DNA from: an uncultured Candidatus Saccharibacteria bacterium
GTDB taxonomy: Bacteria; Patescibacteriota; Saccharimonadia; Saccharimonadales; Saccharimonadaceae
Direction: 5' to 3'
NCBI GenBank assembly: GCA_938018005.1
Contig: CALIJG010000020.1
Coordinates: forward strand, 124,001 to 188,000
Length of the DNA stretch: 64,000 nt
In this document: piece by piece, positions 8,206 to 15,311 of the stretch
Layout: each line of letters opens with the position of its first letter
Numbering within the stretch: the first letter of the stretch is position 1
The notes under the pieces: model-generated
The model's input: the letters and a program-made list of their open reading frames with translations, nothing else
Databases searched by the model: none
Told to the model about the DNA's origin: nothing
Position numbers and translations under genes: made by a program

Positions 8206-8937
8206 TTATCGCTGATAATGCTGCACAAACTGGCGCAGGATCTTGACTGGCTCGGTGACGGTTTGCCGGCGGGCATTGGCGATGAGAGTATCGGCTTCGT
8301 CTGGAGCACAGTAGCCAGCGTGACGATAGATATCAATGCGCAAGGCAAGACTCTCCGGGTCGAGCTCGGGATGGAACTGCGTGGCATACACGTTGCGCCC
8401 CACGCGCAGCATCTGCACGCAACTGCGCGAGCGTGCTAAGACAGTACAGGCAGCTGGTGGCTCAAGCACCCCTTCTTTGTGCCCAACGAAGCCGTCGAAG
8501 GTAGTGGGCAAGTCAGCGAGGAGTGGATCATCCCCAGCTGCTGGCGTGAGGGTGATCGGCACAGCACCAATTGCCTCACCATAAGCAAAGCTAGGCGTAC
8601 CACCCAGCGCCGACACCAGCGCGCCAACCCCCAGGCAGGCGCCAAGAAATGGGATGTCGCGAGCAATAATCTCGCGCAGGAGCGGCATCATCGCGGCTTC
8701 AAACTCGCGCTGCTCGGCTGATTTCTCCTCTGGCCGGTAGGCAAAGTTGGCTGGGCCACCACCCATTAGTACGCCACTATAGGTGCTGAGCGGCTGCGTG
8801 GGGCGCTGCCCTGCCTCGATGCGCACTCGCTCAAGGTCACCTGATGCAAGGCCACCAAAGTGCAAGAATGCCTGATATTCATTATCCGACGCCTCATCCT
8901 CAGGGCGCGACTGCAGTAGTACAAATGGTTTCGTCAT
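8206..8937 (-). CDS. Class I glutamine amidotransferase (GMP synthase-like)
   Basis: The 243-residue protein has the class I GATase triad context. The nucleophile elbow is GACLGVGAL (Cys near residue 98), and the His-Glu pair is in TQFHPELD near residue 190. A GGGP oxyanion segment precedes the Cys. It is the stand-alone type often annotated as GMP synthase-like; no synthase domain follows, so the amination or hydrolysis substrate is unknown. The ATG has TACACT 7 nt upstream, implying a leaderless transcript. The gene is monocistronic. Confidence 0.87.
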   Translation of the reverse strand: MTKPFVLLQSRPEDEASDNEYQAFLHFGGLASGDLERVRIEAGQRPTQPLSTYSGVLMGGGPANFAYRPEEKSAEQREFEAAMMPLLREIIARDIPFLGACLGVGALVSALGGTPSFAYGEAIGAVPITLTPAAGDDPLLADLPTTFDGFVGHKEGVLEPPAACTVLARSRSCVQMLRVGRNVYATQFHPELDPESLALRIDIYRHAGYCAPDEADTLIANARRQTVTEPVKILRQFVQHYQR

Positions 8938-8944
8938 ACCCCTT

Positions 8945-8950
8945 AGTGTA
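8945..8950 (-). promoter_or_regulatory. Leaderless -10 of the amidotransferase gene
   Basis: TACACT on the minus strand ends 7 nt before the ATG at 8937; there is no Shine-Dalgarno. Confidence 0.5.
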
Positions 8951-9007
8951 GCATGGCATGGCGGTAGCTAATACCCCCTGCAGACGTGTGCTATGGGGTA
9001 TGGGGTA

Positions 9008-9580
9008 TTACTCTGCACTATTGCCCGGATAGACATAATCCTTGAAGAAGTCTGCATCAAAGTCGCTATCGACCCACAGCTCCAGCCAGCCAAGGAAGTC
9101 CTGGCGCTCACAGCATGGGCCAGCCCCTACGTCGCAGAAGTTCCACACTTCACCAGCCCATTTGCCGCTGGTAATAAGCTGGTAGGTATCGCCGCAGCCT
9201 TGGTCGAGTATCAGCACACCTTCGTTACCCAGCCGCTCCTCAAATGCTTTGTTCGTAAGCAGTGCCTCATCCTCTTCTTCCTCCCAGAGCCAGTAGTCGT
9301 CGATCGTCACACTGCGCGAGAGGTCCTTTACCTCGGTATCAGCCAGTCGTTTGAGGCCATAGATAGAGATGCCACTGGGTTGCCGAATATCTTGGCAGCC
9401 ATCGCCCACCTGCTGGAGGAAGAGTCGATAGGCCTCGGGCAGGCGTGTGTTGCAGGCGGTCTCAAAGGCAGCGATGTCTGCTTCGCTCAGCGTTCGGCCC
9501 ATCACGACACCCTTTTCGGCCAGCTTGGCTTTGAGGCGCGCGATGATGGCGGGATAGTCGGTGGGGTTATGGATGGGCAT
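9008..9580 (-). CDS. SMI1/KNR4 (SUKH) family protein
   Basis: The 190-residue protein has the SUKH signature: an N-terminal LSEADIAAFETACNTRLPEAY segment (residues about 32-52), then FLQQVGDGC and, in the C-terminal half, WNFCDVG and FLGWLELWV. In bacteria SUKH domains are often immunity proteins against nuclease-type polymorphic toxins; others are housekeeping adaptors. No toxin gene is adjacent, so an orphan immunity role is only a possibility. A good AAGGAG lies 5-6 nt upstream of the ATG, and TTGCGG-17-TACGAT gives a promoter. Confidence 0.85.
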   Translation of the reverse strand: MPIHNPTDYPAIIARLKAKLAEKGVVMGRTLSEADIAAFETACNTRLPEAYRLFLQQVGDGCQDIRQPSGISIYGLKRLADTEVKDLSRSVTIDDYWLWEEEEDEALLTNKAFEERLGNEGVLILDQGCGDTYQLITSGKWAGEVWNFCDVGAGPCCERQDFLGWLELWVDSDFDADFFKDYVYPGNSAE

Positions 9581-9650
9581 AATTTCTCCTTATATTTTTT
9601 CTCATCGTACCATGTATATTACTGCCCCGCAAACGCGCACTCACACCAAA

Positions 9651-9679
9651 AGAGCTGCTCCTATATATGGAGCAGCTCT
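9651..9679 (-). terminator. Terminator after the CsbD-like gene
   Basis: A perfect 11-bp stem AGAGCTGCTCC/GGAGCAGCTCT with a 7-nt loop, followed on the minus strand by TTTTGG. Confidence 0.75.
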
Positions 9680-9702
9680 GGTGGCTATAAAAAGCGCAGG
9701 AT

Positions 9703-9897
9703 TTATTGATCCATCTTGCCCTTTACGTAGCCCTCGGTTTCGTGAGCTTTGTTCTTGGCGTCGTTCGCCTTTTCCTTTACGGTATCGACGGCGTTTTCTG
9801 CAGCGTCTTTAGCCTTCTCAGCTACTTCTTCGGCTTTGTCTTGTACGTCATCAGCTACTTTTTGAGCTTTGGCTTTGATGTCGTCAGTAAGTCCCAT
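9703..9897 (-). CDS. Small CsbD/YtxH-like stress protein
   Basis: This 64-residue, highly charged protein consists of repeated A/K/E/D heptad-like helices (AKAQKVADDVQDKAEEVAEK and similar). It resembles CsbD-like and LEA-like general stress proteins and is predicted to be a long amphipathic helix or coiled coil. A GGAGG lies 7 nt upstream of the ATG, and TATAAT (9938-9933) gives a promoter. The exact family is uncertain because low-complexity helices look alike. Confidence 0.7.
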   Translation of the reverse strand: MGLTDDIKAKAQKVADDVQDKAEEVAEKAKDAAENAVDTVKEKANDAKNKAHETEGYVKGKMDQ

Positions 9898-9938
9898 GTG
9901 ATATCCTCCATGGTTAGTGTTAGTACAGTTCTATTATA

Positions 9939-10208
9939 GCAATGTTGGGCGATAATAGCTATATACCCAATAAGCAAAAAGGGTAACCGTTATAGCTTCA
10001 AGCTTCTGTTCTACAGGTTGCATATCTGTTGCTGACGGTGACTCTTGGTAACACAGTGATTCATAGACGCCACAAATTCTCATATTTTACTGGCGTGTAA
10101 CACCTGGTACATAGTAGCCTCTATGCCACTCCAGCAAGAAGCATAATGGCCGAGATTATCACGAGAAATATCGCGCTTCTCATACCCCTATTGATACACC
10201 GAGCTCGG
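9939..10208. other. Intergenic stretch, nothing recognised
   Basis: About 270 nt between the CsbD-like promoter and the end of the next minus-strand gene. No gene or structured RNA was recognised. Confidence 0.4.
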
Positions 10209-11012
10209 CTATTTACTTGCCGTATCGCTCGGGCCGCTCAGATATTCCTCCGCGTCGTGGATAAGGAAGAGGCTCACGTCGTCGCGCGTTTTGCCGGCCT
10301 TGTGGAAGGGTGTGCCGATGACATGAATGAGGATGATCATATACACCAAGATGAAGCTAATCAGCCCCACCACCGTCAGGCTGGCGACAAATGGGTCGAT
10401 ATTAGTAATGAGCAAGAGGCCAAGCAACGCCACCACAATAGAGCGCGCCAAGATAGATGCCGAGGGGATAAAGCGGATCCGCTGGATGTAGTCTACCCGG
10501 TGGCGGTGACGGAGCAGTACCGTCTGCTGCTGCTTGAGCTTGACGATGAAGTTGGGCGGCACATTGCCCTGCTCCATCGTGGCAAAATACGGCGTTAAGC
10601 CCCGGATATCCTGCCGAGCATCGTAGGCCGAGTGGCGCACATCGCTCGAAAACCCTTGAGCCACAGCATGCAGCTGGTGCCGAAAGCCATCGATATCAAA
10701 CACCGGATAGCTCTGATGAATCGCCGCGGCATCATCATACATATCCTCTAGCAGCGCTGCAAACTCCGCTGGGATCCGCTCCGACTCTTTGTAGTCTGCG
10801 ATCGTGGCCGAGAGCAAAAAACCAATCACAAAGGTCACACTGGATATGACGCTATTGTGCAGCGAGCTCTGCTCGATCGGCTCCCATCCCAGGCGGTGCA
10901 GGACGAACTTCACACTCACCACCACCGTCGCTACTGCCAGCGCCTGCCAAAAAATCTGCAGAAGCTTACCCTGCTGCTTGATCTGTTTTATCTGTTTGAT
11001 AGGTCGATTCAT
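10209..11012 (-). CDS. Four-TM membrane protein, DUF4239/bestrophin-like layout
   Basis: The 267-residue protein has an N-terminal basic stretch (MNRPIKQIKQIKQQGK), two membrane segments near residues 20-40 and 55-75, a soluble ~110-residue middle with acidic and aromatic residues, and two closely spaced membrane segments near 185-235. This layout resembles bestrophin-like DUF4239 proteins, but no motif proves it. The start at 11012 is chosen because TATAAT ends 9 nt upstream, giving an almost leaderless mRNA. Function unknown. Confidence 0.7.
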   Translation of the reverse strand: MNRPIKQIKQIKQQGKLLQIFWQALAVATVVVSVKFVLHRLGWEPIEQSSLHNSVISSVTFVIGFLLSATIADYKESERIPAEFAALLEDMYDDAAAIHQSYPVFDIDGFRHQLHAVAQGFSSDVRHSAYDARQDIRGLTPYFATMEQGNVPPNFIVKLKQQQTVLLRHRHRVDYIQRIRFIPSASILARSIVVALLGLLLITNIDPFVASLTVVGLISFILVYMIILIHVIGTPFHKAGKTRDDVSLFLIHDAEEYLSGPSDTASK

Positions 11013-11163
11013 AATTTCTTTATTATACCGTATCTGGCGGGGAGAGCAATTGTCTTGCCCAGCAATGTGACTCAACCTGATGCGGCAGTCATTAATTCAT
11101 TGTGTGAGATAAAACCAAGCACGCTCCATGCTGACTTATGCTATACCCACACCCCTACTCCCC

Positions 11164-11277
11164 CTATAGGTCGCCCCTATGGCGCGGAGCAAGCTCCTCC
11201 ACCGAAGCAACATCGTGCAGCCACGGGAAGTGCCGCAGTAGCACCGCTGATTGCACAAGCTCCTGCCAGGAGATCGC
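11164..11277 (-). pseudogene. Orphaned C-terminal part of the Nudix gene
   Basis: These 37 sense codons plus TAG follow the Nudix TGA without a frame change and read [20 protein letters not shown] and onward. They look like the last helices of the Nudix protein, cut off by the TGA at 11280. They have no start codon or ribosome site of their own. Confidence 0.5.
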
Positions 11278-11733
11278 TCAAGTGATTATCCGCTCGCCTG
11301 CATCACAGCACGGTGGCATGTGGCGCACTGGTTGCCGGGCCAGCACCAGGTGGACGAACCACTCCATCTTTGGCTCGGGCTGCACCACTTCCAGCAGCTG
11401 CCAGTCGGCAAATTCCCAGCCTGTCTCCTCGCGCAGTTCGCGCTGGGCTGCTGCAATGATGGTCGCATCCTCGGGGTCAACCCGCCCGGCTGGCAAATGG
11501 CCATGCCGCACGATGCCGCCTGGCTGCTCTTCATCATTCACAAGCACCTTACCTGCATCATCCACTGCAATAACGAACACTGTATCGGGCCGGCGCACCA
11601 TCTCGAAGGTCGCCACCGAGCCATCATACAGTTGCTGTGGCCACTGATAAACACTAAATATCTCGCCCGCAAAGACACACTGCGCCTCGGGCGGAATCAG
11701 CCGAGCATGGGGTGGAATGGTACGCTGTGTCAT
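11278..11733 (-). CDS. Nudix hydrolase, probably truncated by an in-frame TGA
   Basis: The 151-residue protein has a Nudix box around residues 83-106 ([20 protein letters not shown] then ETGW), with one extra residue compared with the standard spacing. Nudix enzymes cleave nucleoside diphosphates linked to another group; the layout resembles ADP-ribose pyrophosphatases. After ERIIT the frame meets TGA (11280-11278), but the same frame continues open for 41 more codons to 11164 with a plausible C-terminus beginning AISWQELVQ. The TGA is probably a CGA-to-TGA nonsense change, or a read-through site. TACAAT 6 nt upstream of the ATG implies a leaderless mRNA. Confidence 0.83.
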   Translation of the reverse strand: MTQRTIPPHARLIPPEAQCVFAGEIFSVYQWPQQLYDGSVATFEMVRRPDTVFVIAVDDAGKVLVNDEEQPGGIVRHGHLPAGRVDPEDATIIAAAQRELREETGWEFADWQLLEVVQPEPKMEWFVHLVLARQPVRHMPPCCDAGERIIT

Positions 11734-11739
11734 GGTGGT

Positions 11740-11825
11740 ATTGTAGCATTGTTCACGTTTTCACACATTTCTCGCTGCACATCATCTTCCAAAAATTCGC
11801 CCCCGCACCCTATATCTGCTACAAT
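11740..11825. promoter_or_regulatory. Divergent leaderless promoters (Nudix / hpt)
   Basis: TACAAT on the minus strand (11745-11740) lies 6 nt before the Nudix ATG. TACAAT on the plus strand (11820-11825) lies 7 nt before the hpt ATG. The two genes are divergent across a 99-nt gap with no Shine-Dalgarno on either side. Confidence 0.6.
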
Positions 11826-11832
11826 AATCCTT

Positions 11833-12369
11833 ATGCATAATGATATCGAAACAATCCTCTTTACCAACGATGACATTGCGCGGGCGGTGGCGCGCCTGGG
11901 CCAGCAGCTGAGCCAGGAATATGCCAGTAAAAACCCGCTGGTGGTGGGGATTCTGCGCGGGGCGGCACCCTTTATGATCGACCTGGTGCGGGCGATGGAT
12001 TGCATGCTGGAAATCGACTTTATGGATGTCTCGAGCTATGGCGACGAGCTAACCTCCACTGGCAATGTGCGTATCCTCAAAGACCTCGATACGGACGTGG
12101 CTGGCCGACATGTGCTACTGGTAGAAGACATCGTGGATACAGGCCACACTGCCCAGGCGCTGTTTGAGCTCTTTGCCGGGCGCCACACCGCCAGCACCAA
12201 GCTCTGCACCCTGCTGGATAAACCCGAGCGCCGCACGGTGGATGTGCAGGCAGATTACATTGGCATCCCCACCCCCAATGAATTCGTGGTGGGCTACGGC
12301 CTCGACTACCGCCAGCACTACCGCAACCTACCGTATATTGGTGTGCTGAAGCCTGAGGTGTATCAGTAA
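11833..12369 (+). CDS. hpt: Hypoxanthine phosphoribosyltransferase
   Basis: The enzyme salvages hypoxanthine or guanine with PRPP to give IMP or GMP. The 178-residue protein has the PRPP-binding motif [13 protein letters not shown] near residues 94-106, the purine-contact strand LLDKPERR, and the C-terminal [20 protein letters not shown] typical of bacterial HPRTs. The start at 11833 is set by TACAAT 7 nt upstream; the much longer open frame upstream overlaps the Nudix gene and is not coding. Purine salvage fits a host-dependent organism. The gene is monocistronic. Confidence 0.95.
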   Translation: MHNDIETILFTNDDIARAVARLGQQLSQEYASKNPLVVGILRGAAPFMIDLVRAMDCMLEIDFMDVSSYGDELTSTGNVRILKDLDTDVAGRHVLLVEDIVDTGHTAQALFELFAGRHTASTKLCTLLDKPERRTVDVQADYIGIPTPNEFVVGYGLDYRQHYRNLPYIGVLKPEVYQ

Positions 12370-12547
12370 GAGTGCTCTACGCTATATTGGGCGACCACTA
12401 CGGTCGATACCTGTCGTGTCGACTTTACCTTGCCAGTCTTGGATATAAGTGGTGTATTAAGCTCTTCGAGTAATGAGTATGCCAATACTTGAAACTTCTC
12501 TGGCATGGAAATAAATGAGATAATCTATAGGAACATGACATCAAAAA
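12370..12547. other. Intergenic stretch downstream of hpt
   Basis: No gene was recognised. The stretch ends at the hairpin of the convergent DUF3800 gene. Confidence 0.4.
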
Positions 12548-12572
12548 ATGGCGCGTTCAGCAAACGCGCCAT
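12543..12572 (-). terminator. Terminator after the DUF3800 gene
   Basis: ATGGCGCGTT/AACGCGCCAT stem, followed on the minus strand by TTTTTT (12548-12543). Confidence 0.75.
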
Positions 12573-12682
12573 GGATGCTTATGTCTCGGTGACGATACAC
12601 GTGATACACGTCACTTACTACACTGAGCAAGGCATAAGACTGACTCCACAGACACCACACGTGGTGCCCACTTAGTATATCA

Positions 12683-13363
12683 TCAAGTAAGCTGATTGAT
12701 CAACCAGTCGGTATGGCTCTCGTGAATGAATTCACCTTTTGCAATGCGAAGCCGCGCCAATGGGAGATTGTGCAACACCCGACCAAGATACACTGGCCGC
12801 ATATATGTCGTAAAAACAAGATGAGTGATGAAATGTGCCATGCGTAATCCATAATGTGCTTGTGGCTCAACTGTGTCAATCACAAGTGTATGCTGGTACC
12901 CGTGCTCACGCGCCTGCTGCTGCATGTAGCGCTGCATCTGGCGCGCCGTTGCCGCCTTAATCGTCTTATTGCTCACAACGATACGCACATCCTCATGACA
13001 CCGCACCAGTGTATCGAGCAGCAGCCGACGCAGCAGCACCTGCCGCATATGGATACGTGCTGCTTTATTGCGCATTCGCGTCTCTTTTTTGTCACGCTTC
13101 ATCACAACATACGTGATAGAGTGATCATCCCGAGCTGGTAGGCTTTTCGTAATATACTGCTCAATATGTTCTTTGGCATACCAATCGACAAGAAATGACC
13201 CTGGTTTGTATCGTCGCAAAACGTGGCCGTTTACCCGCCGGATAAGATTCGTCATTCGTTTGAGCGCTTTCTCGTCGTCGATCATCAGCGCTGCCATGAC
13301 AAAGTAGGGCTTATGGCAGCCCAAGTCCAACGTGCCAGATTCGTGGATATAGATTGTTTTCAT
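12683..13363 (-). CDS. DUF3800-like protein with catalytic Asp replaced by His
   Basis: The 226-residue protein begins MKTIYIHESGTLDLG and ends with GLRMAHFITHLVF followed by a basic C-terminus. This mirrors DUF3800 (RNase H-like fold), where the matching sites normally read DESG and LADxxxG with metal-binding Asp. Here both Asp positions are His, so the protein may be inactive or bind metal differently. The middle is rich in Arg (KRDKKETRMRNKAARIHMRQ). Upstream GGAAGGA may serve as a distant ribosome site. The family assignment is by motif position and moderately sure. Confidence 0.7.
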   Translation of the reverse strand: MKTIYIHESGTLDLGCHKPYFVMAALMIDDEKALKRMTNLIRRVNGHVLRRYKPGSFLVDWYAKEHIEQYITKSLPARDDHSITYVVMKRDKKETRMRNKAARIHMRQVLLRRLLLDTLVRCHEDVRIVVSNKTIKAATARQMQRYMQQQAREHGYQHTLVIDTVEPQAHYGLRMAHFITHLVFTTYMRPVYLGRVLHNLPLARLRIAKGEFIHESHTDWLINQLT

Positions 13364-13417
13364 CTATTTCAAATTCCTTCCCCGTTATATAGCCTAGCAA
13401 GGCAGGTGAGATTATTT

Positions 13418-13945
13418 TTACTTATCGTGTGATGGTTTCTTTTGTTCGTATCGATCCAGATGCACAGCAAGCCCACTCTGCTCCACCGTGCGTATTGTCA
13501 CTTCGGTACCAGTGCTGTCGCTTTCTGTCGTCAGGACTGGGTCGTCACGATTTGTTTCTTTGACAATATACGAGACACTCTCGCCCTTCATCTGATCCCA
13601 TCGTGCATGATTGAGCTGCGTGGGGTCAGTTGGGTCAAATAATGTATAGCTCACGCTGTGCTCCGGCGTAACGGTCGACCCCTTTGGGCAATGAAGCGTT
13701 GCCTTATCGGCTTCATACCCGGTAAAGGAAGGTGGGTTATCTTTATACGAAACATTCTCCCAGCCAACGAGACCACCGTCGTGTGTTGTGCATTGCCTTT
13801 CTATCGTCACACCCACATCTTTTTCCAAGCTTGCACAGCCAGCCACACCTCCTGTGGTAACCGCTAGCGCTGCCACCGAGCCAACAATCTTCGCTGATCG
13901 GTCGTACCAGTTGGTTTCTGTCTGTAGTCCTTCTTTTTTGCTCAT
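13418..13945 (-). CDS. Putative lipoprotein
   Basis: The 175-residue protein has a 20-residue polar N-terminus, a hydrophobic stretch (SVAALAVTTGG) and a lipobox-like VAGC near residues 34-37. Then follows a soluble domain with two further Cys and a Tyr/Thr-rich beta-type composition. Lipid anchoring on the outer face of the membrane is inferred. GGATCAACTT precedes the ATG, and TTGCCC-17-TATTAT (14007-13979) is a good promoter. Function unknown. Confidence 0.7.
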   Translation of the reverse strand: MSKKEGLQTETNWYDRSAKIVGSVAALAVTTGGVAGCASLEKDVGVTIERQCTTHDGGLVGWENVSYKDNPPSFTGYEADKATLHCPKGSTVTPEHSVSYTLFDPTDPTQLNHARWDQMKGESVSYIVKETNRDDPVLTTESDSTGTEVTIRTVEQSGLAVHLDRYEQKKPSHDK

Positions 13946-13978
13946 AAGTTGATCCTTACTTACCTTGTGATACTAGAT

Positions 13979-14007
13979 ATAATAGTATAACCCTGCTCTA
14001 TGGGCAA
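13979..14007 (-). promoter_or_regulatory. Promoter of the lipoprotein gene
   Basis: TTGCCC (14007-14002), 17 nt, TATTAT (13984-13979), with a ~33-nt leader. Confidence 0.6.
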
Positions 14008-14082
14008 GCATAGCGACAATAGGTGCTATCTTAGGTCAAGGCATTTTAAAACGGCTTTTACACTGCTCCACAGAAAACCAAA

Positions 14083-14107
14083 CACCCCGCATCAGTATGA
14101 TGCGGGG
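14083..14107 (-). terminator. Terminator after the lectin gene
   Basis: A perfect 10-bp stem CCCCGCATCA/TGATGCGGGG with a 3-nt loop, followed on the minus strand by TGTTTGGTTTTC. Confidence 0.75.
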
Positions 14108-14145
14108 CATAGTGAGCAGAACGTGATATAGGCTACATATGCGGC

Positions 14146-15006
14146 TTAGTTATCAAACGTCCCAACGATGTTGACGTGGTTTCGTATGCCATCGCCTTGT
14201 GCTTCGTTGGTGACTGTGAACGAGCCATAGGTTGCACTGTGTGGGTATTGTGGTGAGGCCCAGTTGGTCTCGGGGATACCCTCGATGGTGCGGTCGGTGG
14301 CGCGCAGGGTGAGCACGCCAGTGTCTTGTGGCTTGGTTGTGGTGCGACGCGACGCATGAAACCACTCTGGTGTTTGCTGCGCCTTGCCATAGCCGTACCA
14401 CCAGCGCTGGCCAGGCTGAGCAATCTTGGCACCGCGGCGTGGCGTGCTCCACTGCCAGCTCGATGCCCAGATGGCTTTGTTGTTCTTGTCGTACACAACG
14501 ATATTGCGATCGCCCTGGAAGGCCAGGCGTGCACCCTTACCTTGAGTATTCGATGCCCACTGGGCCGTGCCAGTGTGGCTATAGAGTACGAGGTTGCCAT
14601 CCTTTTGGAAGGTAAGAAGGAGCTCGCGGCCACCCGTCGTCTTGCCACTACTCAGGCAGAAATTCCCTGGCGCAAAGTTGACCGTCTTGCTACCCCAGAC
14701 AAAGCGCCCGCTGTTGGCAAATGATTCGTTGGAGGCCCAGTCGTACACCTCTGTGCCGGCTACCACCCAGCCGTGCTGCTGGCGAAAGCTGTTGGTCGCA
14801 TCGGCGCTGTGGTCTTCTGGGTAGCCCTCCGGCATCTTCCAGTAGGCATATGCATTGGCCGCTTTGACCTGCCCTACCACTGTACTACACGCCGCACGCG
14901 CTGCACTGAGCTCTTGCTCGGTAGCATGAGCTGGCGCACCACTCAGGCACACCATGGCTGCGGCCACTGCCACACCTGCCAGCGAATAGTTAATTAACTT
15001 CGTCAT
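14146..15006 (-). CDS. Secreted bulb-type (mannose-binding) lectin-domain protein
   Basis: The 286-residue protein has a clear signal peptide (MTKLINYSLAGVAVAAAMVC, cleavage after AHA near residue 28). Residues about 95-185 carry two QxDxNxVxY sugar-binding motifs, FQKDGNLVLY and FQGDRNIVVY, each followed by a W-A-S-x motif as in monocot mannose-binding lectins. The N-terminal ~65 and C-terminal ~90 residues are unrecognised. The start has AAGGAGG upstream and a TATACT (15045-15040). The likely role is binding mannose-type sugars on a host or biofilm surface. It is divergent from the GH16 gene and may act in the same surface process. Confidence 0.88.
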   Translation of the reverse strand: MTKLINYSLAGVAVAAAMVCLSGAPAHATEQELSAARAACSTVVGQVKAANAYAYWKMPEGYPEDHSADATNSFRQQHGWVVAGTEVYDWASNESFANSGRFVWGSKTVNFAPGNFCLSSGKTTGGRELLLTFQKDGNLVLYSHTGTAQWASNTQGKGARLAFQGDRNIVVYDKNNKAIWASSWQWSTPRRGAKIAQPGQRWWYGYGKAQQTPEWFHASRRTTTKPQDTGVLTLRATDRTIEGIPETNWASPQYPHSATYGSFTVTNEAQGDGIRNHVNIVGTFDN

Positions 15007-15238
15007 ACACCCTCCTTTGTGTTAGGTTGTTGTGCCTCTAGTATACCCCACTATCCTCTGTTGTAATAGCCCAAAAGACCACCCCTTATTACCCCATCTC
15101 TGTAGCAGTGTAAAAACCACATCGTACTGTGGAAATCGCGTGGATAACTGCCCACACTGCGAGAATATACAGTGCTCTCTCGCCCTGGCAAAAATATGCA
15201 TTATGCAGCGAGTCTTGCAAGATTATGGGCCTAACCCC

Positions 15239-15268
15239 TTGCAAAAAACTAACCATAAGCGTTATAAT
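15239..15268 (+). promoter_or_regulatory. Promoter of the GH16 gene
   Basis: TTGCAA (15239-15244), 18 nt, TATAAT (15263-15268). It rules out the in-frame ATG at about 15270, only 3 nt after the -10. Confidence 0.65.
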
Positions 15269-15311
15269 CATGCTCATAACGTTTTTAGACAAAAACAGGG
15301 GGGACAAAACG

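Noticed and set aside
8993..9709. 238-codon plus-strand open frame
   Set aside because: Antisense to the SUKH gene; no ribosome site and no family-like features.
11278..11280. UGA recoded as Gly (Gracilibacteria code)
   Set aside because: TGA ends glyQS, the histidine kinase, xseB and others at ATGA overlaps, and prfB is present.
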